A stretch of 64,000 nucleotides of DNA from Terriglobia bacterium. GTDB lineage: Bacteria > Acidobacteriota > Terriglobia > Terriglobales > Acidobacteriaceae. A model generated the notes under the pieces. It saw nothing but the letters and a program-made list of their open reading frames with translations. It was not told the origin of the DNA and made no database searches. The position numbers were made by a program, and so were the translations under genes. How positions within the stretch are numbered: the stretch's first letter is position 1; each line of letters begins with the position of its first letter. Location of the stretch: positions 124,001 to 188,000 of the forward strand of contig JAIQEY010000004.1 of the NCBI GenBank assembly GCA_020073565.1. Direction: 5' to 3'. Below are positions 43,641 through 51,556 of the stretch, piece by piece.

Positions 43641-43674
43641 AAATCAAGAAGGCCGCTGCTTGGCAGCAGCGGCC
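43641..43674 (-). terminator. Intrinsic terminator of rpsU
   Basis: On the minus strand GGCCGCTGCT-GCCA-AGCAGCGGCC forms a 10-bp perfect stem followed by TTCTTGATTTT. It lies 12 bases downstream of the rpsU stop codon. Confidence 0.85.
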
Positions 43675-43685
43675 CCACTCGCAAC

Positions 43686-43889
43686 TTAATCCGGCTCTCT
43701 GCGAACTTTCTTTCGGGCACGCTTTCGGGCCAATGCTTCCTTGACCCGGCGTTTCGCGCCCGGCTTCAGGTAGTAGGAGTGACGCTTGACTTCCTTAATG
43801 ATGTCTTCCGTCTGAACCTTGCGCTTGAACCGACGCAGGGCGTTCTCGATCGACTCGCCCTCTTGCAATCGAACCTCCGCCAATTTCAT
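43686..43889 (-). CDS. rpsU: 30S ribosomal protein S21
   Basis: A 67-residue very basic protein of the small subunit. Family signature: VRLQEGESIENALRRFKRKVQ, then SYYLKPGAKRRVKEALARKRARKK. The ATG at 43889 gives the correct family length; a G-rich tract precedes it. The gene stands alone, with its own terminator. Confidence 0.95.
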   Translation of the reverse strand: MKLAEVRLQEGESIENALRRFKRKVQTEDIIKEVKRHSYYLKPGAKRRVKEALARKRARKKVRREPD

Positions 43890-44042
43890 CACCCCCAAAC
43901 CAGCACATGTGTACCTATTAGAGCTTATCTCATTTCGAGAGGCTTGGCACTTCCACCGCTCCACACGCAGAGGACGCCGAGTTTGTCGAAGGCCACGGCT
44001 CCACACTCTGCGGAAAAACTCACTGTAAACTACCGTGGAAGA

Positions 44043-44094
44043 GCGGCCCTTTAGGGCCGCGTCAGTCCTGCAAAACACGCGGGGCTTTAGCCCC
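44043..44094. repeat. Pair of CTTTAG-core palindromes
   Basis: GCGGCCCTTTAGGGCCGC (44043-44060) and GGGGCTTTAGCCCC (44081-44094) are perfect palindromes about 20 bases apart. They share the CTTTAG/CTAAAG core with the element at 2442. A run of T follows the second one at ~44101, so it could also end transcripts on the plus strand. Confidence 0.6.
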
Positions 44095-44182
44095 AGCGGT
44101 CTTTTTTCCTCGGAAGATTGCATTTCTCCCCCACCTCTCCAGCCCCGCTCAATCGCGACGATATAATCTTGACGTTCACCTT

Positions 44183-44665
44183 ATGAATAGAACAATTCTC
44201 ATTTTGTCCCAAGCTGTCCTGATGGCCTGGGCCTTAAGCGCGGCGGCCCCAGCGCAATCAAACCCGTCGCCAACGCCCGCGACGCAAGCAGTGCCAGCGA
44301 TCCATGGTGGAGCGGGCCCGTGCGCGGTAGAATTCACCATCACCACCGCCGACGGCAAGCCCGCCGTGGCCGCGACCGTCAAAGTTCACATTGCGTATGG
44401 CTTTGGCGGATTTCACAAGCTCGATCTCCAAGCCGGCACTAATTCGGACGGCAAAGTGAAGTTCACCGGACTGCCGTCGCGTGTCCGGCGATCGCTGCTG
44501 GAGTTCGAGGCGTCGAAGGATCAATTGGTAGGGGCGGCAAGCTACGATCCCGCGACGGAGTGCCAGGGGAATCGCGAGATCAAACTAGGGAACGGTGGAG
44601 GCGGCAATCCGTCACACCAGAGGTGGGTTACTGCGCGCCGCCCGTCCTTCGGCGACATCGATTGA
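44183..44665 (+). CDS. Secreted hypothetical protein with carboxypeptidase-regulatory-like fold
   Basis: A 160-residue exported protein. Signal peptide ~1-25 (ends APAQS). The middle (VEFTITTADGKPAVAATVKVHIAYG, then TNSDGKVKFTGLP) resembles an Ig-like or transthyretin-like beta sandwich. The C-terminus is less regular. A TATAAT at 44162-44167 is 16 bases before the ATG, and no Shine-Dalgarno is seen, so the mRNA may be leaderless or have a very short leader. The function is unknown. Confidence 0.68.
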   Translation: MNRTILILSQAVLMAWALSAAAPAQSNPSPTPATQAVPAIHGGAGPCAVEFTITTADGKPAVAATVKVHIAYGFGGFHKLDLQAGTNSDGKVKFTGLPSRVRRSLLEFEASKDQLVGAASYDPATECQGNREIKLGNGGGGNPSHQRWVTARRPSFGDID

Positions 44666-44706
44666 GCCGGGACGATCGAATGGCCTGATGATTCAGCATG
44701 CGGAGT

Positions 44707-46044
44707 TCAAGGCAGGGGCGGGCAGGTCGCAGACTGGAAGTAGAGTTGACACTCCTCGGCGGCAAAGGTGCGGGTGACACGGCTGCGACCTAGGTTGAGC
44801 AATTCGCGGAGGTCGAAACTGTCGACCTGAACGGTCCCGTCCGCACTGGCGGTGGCGAGGCGTTTGCCATCGGGGCTGAAAGTCACACCGTCAACAACGT
44901 CCGAGTGGCTGCGCAGGGTCAGCAATTCCTTGCCGCTCTCCGCGTCCCACACCTTCGCCGTCTGGTCCCCACACGCGGTGGCGAGGCGCTTGCCATCGGG
45001 CCTGAAGGCCACACCGCAAACAGGGCGCGAGTGGCCGCGCAAGGTCAGCAATTCCTTGCCGCTCTCCGCGTCCCACACCTTCGCCGTCTGGTCATCACTG
45101 GCAGTGGCGAGACGCTTGCCATCGGGGCTGAAGGCCACACCGTTAACACCGCCCGAGTGGCCGCGCAGGGTCGTACGTACCTGAGAAGACAAGATCGCTT
45201 GACGCAGTGCCTCTTCCGCAGCGGGCAGAGGAGGTTGCCCAAATCGAAGCGTGGCGTTCACCGCCTGCATGCCCAGAAGGATGCTCTTCTCAGGATCCTC
45301 GCTGAGACTTACAGTCGATAACGCGGCCAACTCCCTGGCCCGTGACTCACGCGCGTTTCGCTGAGCGAGGTTATTTTGTATAAAGGCGTAGACTGCCAAT
45401 CCCACGGCAATCACAAACGCAGCGGCAACTGCTCCAATGATGACCCGCTGCAGCTTGGTCGCGGCCTGGCGGCTGGCCAGGATGTAATGCGAATGCAGCG
45501 TGGTCGGCTTGGGCTCTTTTTCAGCACTCTTCGCTACCCATTGCTCGGCCTCACGCAGGTCTTTGCCGCGAAGCAGGAAGCTGCTGTCCTTTCCCTCCCG
45601 TTCCCACTCTTTGGCCCGGATTAGTAGGCGGGTATGTACGTTGACCCAAGCTAGGTCGGTATCAAGAGCCGCGATGAGCGTCGCAAATCTCGCTTCGAAG
45701 CTGTCGTCATCGCTGAAATCGATCCATTGAAACTTACGGAGAGCCTCAGGAACCGCATCATCCGGTACCTGTCGGCGAACGATCGGAAACATCCGCTTGT
45801 TGTTCGCTACCGCGTGATCGATCTCTTTCCTGCAGTTGGGCGAAGTAGCTGAGTCGGGACTGATGACGAACAGAAAGTTCTCTGCGCCCTCGATATTGGT
45901 CAGAATTTCCTGCTGCCACTCCGCCGTCAGCGGAATGTCTTTCCAGTCGATCCAAGCGTCACGTTTCTGATGGGCGAGGGCGTCGCTAAGCTTGCGGACG
46001 AAATCCTTGTCCTTGCGGGAATAAGAAGTGAAGACTTGAGCCAC
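44707..46044 (-). CDS. TIR domain - membrane helix - WD40 protein
   Basis: A 445-residue membrane protein. Residues 1-130 are a TIR domain; Glu74 in NCRKEIDHAV is in the place of the NADase catalytic glutamate. One membrane helix is at 201-223. Residues ~294-420 are three WD40 repeats of exactly 42 residues (GHSGGVNGVAFSPDGKR...), followed by a partial repeat and a conserved tail (RVTRTFAAEECQLYF). Larger homologues usually have many more WD40 blades, so this one may have lost repeats. The 126-bp DNA repeats are almost identical. Proteins with this layout are thought to be stress or defence effectors; no partner gene is adjacent. Confidence 0.88.
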   Translation of the reverse strand: MAQVFTSYSRKDKDFVRKLSDALAHQKRDAWIDWKDIPLTAEWQQEILTNIEGAENFLFVISPDSATSPNCRKEIDHAVANNKRMFPIVRRQVPDDAVPEALRKFQWIDFSDDDSFEARFATLIAALDTDLAWVNVHTRLLIRAKEWEREGKDSSFLLRGKDLREAEQWVAKSAEKEPKPTTLHSHYILASRQAATKLQRVIIGAVAAAFVIAVGLAVYAFIQNNLAQRNARESRARELAALSTVSLSEDPEKSILLGMQAVNATLRFGQPPLPAAEEALRQAILSSQVRTTLRGHSGGVNGVAFSPDGKRLATASDDQTAKVWDAESGKELLTLRGHSRPVCGVAFRPDGKRLATACGDQTAKVWDAESGKELLTLRSHSDVVDGVTFSPDGKRLATASADGTVQVDSFDLRELLNLGRSRVTRTFAAEECQLYFQSATCPPLP

Positions 46045-46245
46045 GGTGTCCCATCCTCACACATTCCGCGTTTTTGGGCGACCCACATGTTACTGCTTCT
46101 TCAGTTGTTTTTCTTTTCCATTATTTTCACATCGCCACCGAAACTGATCACACAAGAATGGCTCTTCCGGGTTAGGATGAAACGCCAAGCCCGGGCAATG
46201 CGCCACCGGGCATCCTGCGACGTGACTTCATTTGGAGGCACCCCG

Positions 46246-46632
46246 ATGTCCTGGACAGTTTCGCAGATCGCCGTTTGCTCCATCGCTGTTCTTCATGTGT
46301 TGTTCATGCTCGGTGAACTCGTTCGATGGGAGTCCCCGTTCATCATGACCCTTGTTTTACAGAAATGGCCTCACAAACTCGAGCTTTCGGCCGACGAAAG
46401 TCATTTCGTTTCGATGGTCGTTCACAACGCTGGAATCTACAACGGAATTGTTGCCAGCGGTCTGTTTGTGGCCGCGGCTCTCGGCCGCGATGCGTTCCCG
46501 GTGCAAGTCGCACTCTTGACAGGTGGCATCGTAGCCGGTCTGTTCGGCGCTAAAACCTTGACGAAAGCGACGATCGCGCAGGCTATCCTCGGCGCGATCG
46601 CTCTTGTCATAGTCCTGTGGTTTCGGACATAA
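46246..46632 (+). CDS. DUF1304-family membrane protein
   Basis: A 128-residue integral membrane protein with four helices, typical of the DUF1304 family: VLHVLFMLGELVRW in helix 1, the conserved HNAGIYNGIVASGL in the second, and IVAGLFGAKTLTK in the third. The start ATG at 46246 has GGAGG 7 bases upstream; frames beginning further left overlap the TIR gene and lack homology. Biochemical function is unknown. It is divergent from the TIR gene. Confidence 0.85.
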   Translation: MSWTVSQIAVCSIAVLHVLFMLGELVRWESPFIMTLVLQKWPHKLELSADESHFVSMVVHNAGIYNGIVASGLFVAAALGRDAFPVQVALLTGGIVAGLFGAKTLTKATIAQAILGAIALVIVLWFRT

Positions 46633-46808
46633 GGAATTTCCGGCGGAGTTCCCTTAAGAACTGGTTCTTCGATTGACGGTCAATTGCCTGCCGCGTAGAA
46701 TGGCCGCGCCCTGCCAGACATTGTTTCCCGCCGCACGACCCTTTGACGGGCGTCCGACAGGCGGGCCCCATTCCAGTTCAAATCAAAACGTGAGAGGGGA
46801 AAATAGTA

Positions 46809-47300
46809 ATGCGTAAACTCGTGTTTGTAGCCTGCTCGTTGGTTTTGTGCGTAAGCGTATCTGCGGCAGCAGACAAGATCTCTTCGCAATGGAAGTGCGA
46901 TGCCAAGGCTGCCGACGAACACAGTATCGCCGTCGGAGATCAGGACGGTCATGCCTACCACATCAGCCAAGGCAAATGCGCTTCCGAAAAGGGCGCGATG
47001 GGAGACGCGAAGGAGCAAGCCGGGATGTGGACCCAGTTTGATGACGTCACCGGCAGCACGCTCAAGAACCACGGCGTGTTTGTGGTCACGCTGGCCAGCG
47101 GCGATAAGGTTTTCTACAACTATCGTGGCTCCCAGACCGTGAAAGACGGCAAAGTGGAAAACGGCACTAACACCTGGACCCTTGGCGGCGGCACCGGCAA
47201 ATTCAAGGGCGTCAAGGGTGAAGGCGCTTGCAAAGGCACGGGCAATCCGGACGGTACTTCCACCTGGAATTGCGACGGCACCTACTCTGTGGGGCCGTAG
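46809..47300 (+). CDS. Secreted hypothetical protein
   Basis: A 163-residue exported protein with a signal peptide ending at about residue 21 (SVSAAADK). The mature part is beta-rich, with two Cys pairs (WKCDAK, GKCASEK; GACKGTG, WNCDGTY) and a GTGKFKGVKGEGACKG segment like the barrel fold of allene-oxide-cyclase-like or dirigent proteins. It has a good ribosome-binding site (GAGAGGGGA about 8 bases before the ATG). The function is unknown. It is convergent with the frameshifted endonuclease and overlaps its 3' end by about 19 bases. Confidence 0.75.
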   Translation: MRKLVFVACSLVLCVSVSAAADKISSQWKCDAKAADEHSIAVGDQDGHAYHISQGKCASEKGAMGDAKEQAGMWTQFDDVTGSTLKNHGVFVVTLASGDKVFYNYRGSQTVKDGKVENGTNTWTLGGGTGKFKGVKGEGACKGTGNPDGTSTWNCDGTYSVGP

Positions 47301-47844
47301 CTTTCAGATCCCGCACGCGTTCGAGCCGCTCTTCGGAGCGGTTTTTCCCTGGGGCGCGTGCCGCCGTCTATTTCTCGAAGCAGGTGCCAGGCTTCGCGGT
47401 AGGCCCCATAGAGGCCCGGAGTGAGGGGGTAGTCGCGAGGCGCCAGAAGAAGAGTGGTGTGGCCCTGGGCAACGGCAATAGGGACGATGAACCAACTGTC
47501 TTCGGGAATGACGTGGGCGACGATAAAGTCAATTTCCTCGGGTTGGTACGGAACTAGGCCCCCGTGTGTGCGACGGTGGCAATTGACATGGTAGCGGCCG
47601 TTTCGAAGCGTGGTCGTTCCCTTGACCTGGATGCGCGAGAGGCGATGTCCGGCCTCGAGGATGAAATCGTAGCGCTCGCTGTCGCCGTAGGGCTTGGCCA
47701 CGTGGAAACCCTGAGTGGCGGCTTTGTAACAAACGCCAGTTCGGAAAGTTCTCCGCGGCGCTTGGTGGTGAGTTCGCGCTCGCGGGCAGTCTTTGGCCCC
47801 TGGGAGCGGGATCGGCCCGCCCCCTTACTTCTTTTACTTTGCAT
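47282..47844 (-). pseudogene. PD-(D/E)XK endonuclease (group I intron-type, PDDEXK_5), frameshifted
   Basis: Two minus-strand frames form one protein. The first (from the ATG at 47844) gives a basic N-terminus and TTKRRGELSELAFVTK; the second continues AATQGFHVAKPYGDSERYDFILEAG and then RLSRIQVKGTT. A missing base at about 47722 (ACAAAG|CCGCC, where ACAAAGGCCGCC would restore the frame) explains the break. Catalytic residues Asp (ERYDFIL) and Gln-x-Lys (IQVK) are intact. It may be a real recent pseudogene or an assembly error. Full length would be about 187 residues. It has a hairpin just upstream at ~47860. Confidence 0.72.
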
Positions 47845-48250
47845 GAGTCCCCAAATAAAAAAGGCACAAGCGGATGGCTTGTGCCTGGATTCTTTACCTT
47901 ATACTTATAGTATAGCAGTTTCGATAGGGGTATTCCGAAGAGCTAACGAACAATATTTTCAGTTTGGAATGAGCGGGTTAGGGAAAAAACGCCGGTTTGG
48001 GGGGCTTGACAAGAAAACAACTGGGAACCACTGAAGTTTCAGTTTCCGAATGAGACTAGGCTCGGCGATCGGAACCTGTTGCCTTGAACTGCTGCAGAAG
48101 GCGGATCACCAGAAAAGGCAAGAACACGCCGGAGACTAAGATTGTTCACAAAAATGGGCTCTGTGCCAAAATATTTGTACCTTGCGGCCTGCCTCGGAAT
48201 CTCACCGAGGAGCGTAAGCGTTTGAATCCATCATCAGGAGACATTAGGGA
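47845..48250. other. 406-bp intergenic region with a minus-strand terminator-like hairpin
   Basis: The stem GGCACAAGC-CATC-GCTTGTGCC (47862-47885 region), followed by TTTTTT on the minus strand, looks like an intrinsic terminator. No gene for it to end is visible on that strand between it and 48250. The short palindrome ATACTTATAGTAT (~47901) and a TTGACA (48006-48011) are nearby. I see no coding frame. A minus-strand small RNA is possible. Confidence 0.4.
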
Positions 48251-48592
48251 ATGAAAGTGAATCGGCTTGTTACCACTGTACTCGGGATGCAATTGTTGGC
48301 GGGACTGGCAGTGCCAGCTCTGGGTGCCGGTAAGAGTCAGACTCTGACCGGAACGGTCAGCGACGCGATGTGCGGGGCGAAACATCAGATGCCGGGCGAT
48401 GCCGCCGGGTGCACGCGGGCCTGCGTCAAGCACGGCTCGAAGTATGCCTTGGTGGTGGGCGACAAGGTATATACGCTGGAAACTGCCGATCAGGCTACGC
48501 TCGACAAACTGAACGACCTAGCCGGGGCGTCGGCGAAAGTGACGGGCGACGTGGACGGAGACACGATTGCTGTGAAGTCGGTGGCGAAGTAA
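48251..48592 (+). CDS. Small secreted protein with conserved Cys residues
   Basis: A 113-residue exported protein. Signal peptide ~1-26 (ends LGAG). The mature part (LTGTVSDAMCGAKHQMPGDAAGCTRACVKHGSKYALVVGDKVYTL) has three Cys in a pattern (MCGAKH, GCTRAC) that may bind a metal or form disulfides. It resembles small DUF5818-like proteins of Acidobacteria. AGGAGA lies 13 bases and AGGGA 3 bases before the ATG. It ends in a terminator. The function is unknown. Confidence 0.75.
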   Translation: MKVNRLVTTVLGMQLLAGLAVPALGAGKSQTLTGTVSDAMCGAKHQMPGDAAGCTRACVKHGSKYALVVGDKVYTLETADQATLDKLNDLAGASAKVTGDVDGDTIAVKSVAK

Positions 48593-48633
48593 ACCGCGTC
48601 GCAGGTCTTGGTTCTCAGGTCTCTGGAAAAACA

Positions 48634-48665
48634 AAACCCGGCGTCGTCGCCGGGTTTCTTTCTTG
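48634..48665. terminator. Bidirectional intrinsic terminator between convergent genes
   Basis: AAACCCGGCG-TCGT-CGCCGGGTTT is a 10-bp perfect stem followed by CTTTCTT on the plus strand and preceded by AAAAAC (T-rich in the minus direction). It lies between the small secreted protein gene and the M48 protease gene, 41 bases after the first and 16 before the second. Confidence 0.85.
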
Positions 48666-48680
48666 CGATCTGAAATTTGC

Positions 48681-49802
48681 TTAGTCCTGTTTCTGATCGT
48701 CCCTGCGCTTTAGAGTTGGGCGATCATCGTCATTCGTCTTGTCGGTGCTGCCGGTCTTGTCGGTGGTGGAGGTGCGGCGCAGGCTGGGACGGTTCCCTTC
48801 CTTGTCGTCCAGCACTTTGTGGCGGTTCTCGATGACCGCCAGACGCGATTTCACATCGTCAAACTCAGAGGTAGAAACAACATATTGCGGTCGCGCCGGG
48901 AGAATCTTGCCAATTTCCTCCTGCGACTTCTCGATGCGGTCCGGAGTCTGCGGGTGTGAAGCGAAAGCCTTGGCCAGCGTCCCCGGCTTCTTCTTCTCCT
49001 TCGCTTCCAACTTCTCAAAAAAGCTGACAAAGGCCTGAGGATCGTACCCAGTCTTGTACATGTACTGGAGACCGAGGTAATCGGCTTCGGCTTCGAAGTT
49101 GCGCTGGAACTTCATGAAGGTTAGAGGAATGCCGAAACCGGCGGCTTCATAGACAGCATAGCCTACGCCTCCGCCTACGAAGATCAGGGGGATGGTGCCG
49201 AGACGGGCCCACTGGGAGCGCGTCATCTGGCGGGCGTAGTGGTGGGCGCAAACGTGGGCGATTTCGTGGGCCATCACGCCCGCTAGTTCGGCCTCTTCGT
49301 CGGCGGCCAGGATCAGGCCGGAATTCACGTAGAAGAAACCGCCGGGCAGGGCGAATGCGTTGACTTCGTCGGAGTCGATTACCTTGATGGTGAAGGGCAC
49401 CTGCGCGTCGGAATTGCGCACCAGGTTCTGGCCGATGCGGTTGACGTACTCGTTGATGACCGGGTCCTGTACAAGTTTGGCGCTGGCCTCAACCTGCTGG
49501 GCGTATTCGCGGCCGAGCTTGATCTCGGATTCCAGGGAATACCAGTTGCCCATGCCGCGGGCGCCGATCTTGCGGTTGCCGATCGCGTCCACGTCCTTCT
49601 CGCTGCCGTCGTGCTTGACCTTGCTGTCGTCGGGCTGCTGGATGGGGGGCGAGGTCTTGGGTCCGCTCGCGTCTGGGGCCGGCTCCTGCTGGGAAGCTTC
49701 ATCTTTCGAATTCGGGTCCTTCTGGGTTTGGTCCTGCGCCAGCGAGGCGGGCACGACGAAAGCCAGTAAAGTTAGCGAGATCAACCAGTTGCGGAACGAC
49801 AT
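48681..49802 (-). CDS. M48-family zinc metallopeptidase (BepA-like)
   Basis: A periplasmic metalloprotease of about 373 residues, involved in the family in outer-membrane protein quality control. Signal peptide MSFRNWLISLTLLAFVVPASLAQ, then a charged Gln/Asp-rich spacer. The catalytic site is HEIAH (His179, Glu180, His183) with the distal Glu in EAEAD (Glu237). The segment VNAFALPGGFFYVNSGLI is typical. The C-terminus (~320-373) is disordered and rich in Asp/Lys/Thr. The start at 49802 has GGGGAG 5 bases upstream. There is no C-terminal TPR as in E. coli BepA, so it is a shorter subfamily. Confidence 0.92.
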   Translation of the reverse strand: MSFRNWLISLTLLAFVVPASLAQDQTQKDPNSKDEASQQEPAPDASGPKTSPPIQQPDDSKVKHDGSEKDVDAIGNRKIGARGMGNWYSLESEIKLGREYAQQVEASAKLVQDPVINEYVNRIGQNLVRNSDAQVPFTIKVIDSDEVNAFALPGGFFYVNSGLILAADEEAELAGVMAHEIAHVCAHHYARQMTRSQWARLGTIPLIFVGGGVGYAVYEAAGFGIPLTFMKFQRNFEAEADYLGLQYMYKTGYDPQAFVSFFEKLEAKEKKKPGTLAKAFASHPQTPDRIEKSQEEIGKILPARPQYVVSTSEFDDVKSRLAVIENRHKVLDDKEGNRPSLRRTSTTDKTGSTDKTNDDDRPTLKRRDDQKQD

Positions 49803-50105
49803 GTGACTCCCCCATCGGAAGCGGCAGAATAAGTTGATTATACGCCGCATGGCAAGTGCCAGCGACACAGAGTCCTGCTTGATTGGACGCAAGAAGAAGG
49901 TAGAAGGTTACTTGGGGATTTGGGGCGGCGAGCCACGCTTTCCTGAGGAAGGTAGCGGCCCTTCGACTCCGCCGGAACTTCACGAAGTGAAGGTCCGGCT
50001 CCGCTCAGGGTGACAGGGGTAGGAAGGTCATCCGTTAGACCACCATTTTTGTGTTGGGGGCGGTTGAGGTGTACTATGGCGCGTTTCTGGAAAGGCGGAG
50101 TTGCA
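49803..50105. repeat. 303-bp divergent intergenic region with repeat-like sequences
   Basis: CCCTTCGACTCCGCCGGA...CCGGCTCCGCTCAGGGTGACAG (49958-50012) holds a nested hairpin CTTCAC-GAA-GTGAAG inside a TCCGG-type stem. It is related to the insertion seen in the repeat at 42858. The region must also carry promoters for the M48 gene and the PLP enzyme gene, though no clear box was identified. Confidence 0.4.
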
Positions 50106-51395
50106 ATGCTGGATCGTCGGGGATTCCTTTCGTCGTCGTTGGCCGTGAGTGCGGGGCTGGCTTTTCGGGGCGGCCTGTGGGCGCAACTGGAAGCTTTACC
50201 GTCGAAACTGCCGGAGCGGTCGCTGTATGAGTCGAATGAGGACTCGTATTGGCGCGAAATGCGGAAGCAGTTCTTGATTCCGGCTGACGAAGTGTACCTG
50301 AACAATGGCACGGTGGGGTCGAGCCCGGCGCCGGTGTTGCGGGCGGTGTTCGAGGGATATGAGGCGTGCGAGAAGTTGAACGAGGCCGATCCCGAGGACT
50401 ATCCGATCTGGGGATACGCCTCATGGAACCAGTTTCGCGATCCGCTGGCCGCGTTTGTGGGCTGCGATCGCAACGAGATCGCGCTTCTCAGAAATGCAAC
50501 CGAAGCCAACAGCTACATTGCGAACGGCGTGGATCTGAAGGCGGGCGACGAAGTGCTTATCACTGACCAGGAACATCCTGGAGGCGAGCACCCGTGGAAT
50601 TTGCGCGCCAAGCGTTACGGGATCGTGGTGAAGAAGGTCACGCTGCCGAGGCCGGTAGAAAACCCGGCGCAAGTGCTGAATCTGTTCAGCGATGCGATCA
50701 CTCCCCGGACGCGCGTTTTGTTCTTCAGCCACATCAGCACATTCTCCGGAGTTGTGCTGCCGGCGAAGGAACTGTGTGCGCTCGCCCGAAGCAAAGGAAT
50801 TCTCTCGGCAGTCGACGGCGCGCATGTTCCCGGGATGATGCGGCTGAACCTGCACGAACTGGGTTGCGACATGTACTCATCGAGTCCGCACAAGTGGCTG
50901 CAGGCGCCGAAGGGATCGGGATTCCTGTTTGTGCGCGATGAGGTGATTGACCGGGTCTGGAACACGATTGCGACCGAGGGATGGGACGATGTGAAGATCC
51001 GGGCAGAGCGGTTTCAGCGGATCGGCAGTTCGAATGTGCCGGCGCTGTGGGGATTGCGGGCGTCAATTCAACTGGCAAATGAAATTGGCATGGACCGGAT
51101 CGAGCGGCGGCACCGGCAGTTGTGCGACTACATTCTAGCGGCGATGCTCAAGCGCGGGGCGGTGTCCTGGACTTCTCCGGATGCGTCGCTGCGGTGCGCG
51201 ATCGCGACGGTCAACGTGCCGCCGCTGCCACGGATGGAGTTAGAGAAATGGCTGTGGCAGGAAAAGAAGATTCGCATCCGCGGGGCGGATCCGCACAAGC
51301 TGCGGTTGTCGACTCCGTATTACCTCTCGCGGGCGGATATTGACCGCTTCCTGGAGGCGCTCGACGAGTTCAAGAAAAGGAAGGGCGTCGCGTGA
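50106..51395 (+). CDS. Tat-exported class V aminotransferase-fold PLP enzyme
   Basis: A 429-residue PLP protein with an N-terminal twin-arginine signal (MLDRRGFLSSSLAVSAGLAF), so it is likely folded with cofactor before export. The fold is class V aminotransferase: NNGTVGSSP, TEANSYIANGV, VDGAHVPGMM and the PLP-lysine in SSSPHKWLQAPKGSGFL. It is closest in appearance to isopenicillin N epimerase-like or cysteine desulfurase-like proteins. The start at 50106 has GGCGGAG about 5 bases upstream. The substrate is unknown. An extracytoplasmic location is unusual for this fold. Confidence 0.88.
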   Translation: MLDRRGFLSSSLAVSAGLAFRGGLWAQLEALPSKLPERSLYESNEDSYWREMRKQFLIPADEVYLNNGTVGSSPAPVLRAVFEGYEACEKLNEADPEDYPIWGYASWNQFRDPLAAFVGCDRNEIALLRNATEANSYIANGVDLKAGDEVLITDQEHPGGEHPWNLRAKRYGIVVKKVTLPRPVENPAQVLNLFSDAITPRTRVLFFSHISTFSGVVLPAKELCALARSKGILSAVDGAHVPGMMRLNLHELGCDMYSSSPHKWLQAPKGSGFLFVRDEVIDRVWNTIATEGWDDVKIRAERFQRIGSSNVPALWGLRASIQLANEIGMDRIERRHRQLCDYILAAMLKRGAVSWTSPDASLRCAIATVNVPPLPRMELEKWLWQEKKIRIRGADPHKLRLSTPYYLSRADIDRFLEALDEFKKRKGVA

Positions 51396-51556
51396 CCTCC
51401 GAGGCTTGAAACCGGAGACCAATATCTTGACCTCGGCGGCTAAAGCCTCCAACGAAAGCGGAGGCGTTATCGCAGCGCAGCGCTGGGCCACCCAAGAGCA
51501 AGTCATCGCACTTCCTGTAAAATTGTCGCCGCCAGTGGAGAAGTAGGTGGTGGCTT

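Noticed and set aside
44852-45184. Tandem repeats that could look like a CRISPR or minisatellite
   Set aside because: They are 126-bp in-frame WD40-coding repeats of the TIR protein, without spacers.
47960-48050. TTGACA at 48006 as a promoter of the small secreted protein gene
   Set aside because: No acceptable -10 box lies 16-18 bases downstream and the gene starts 240 bases later.
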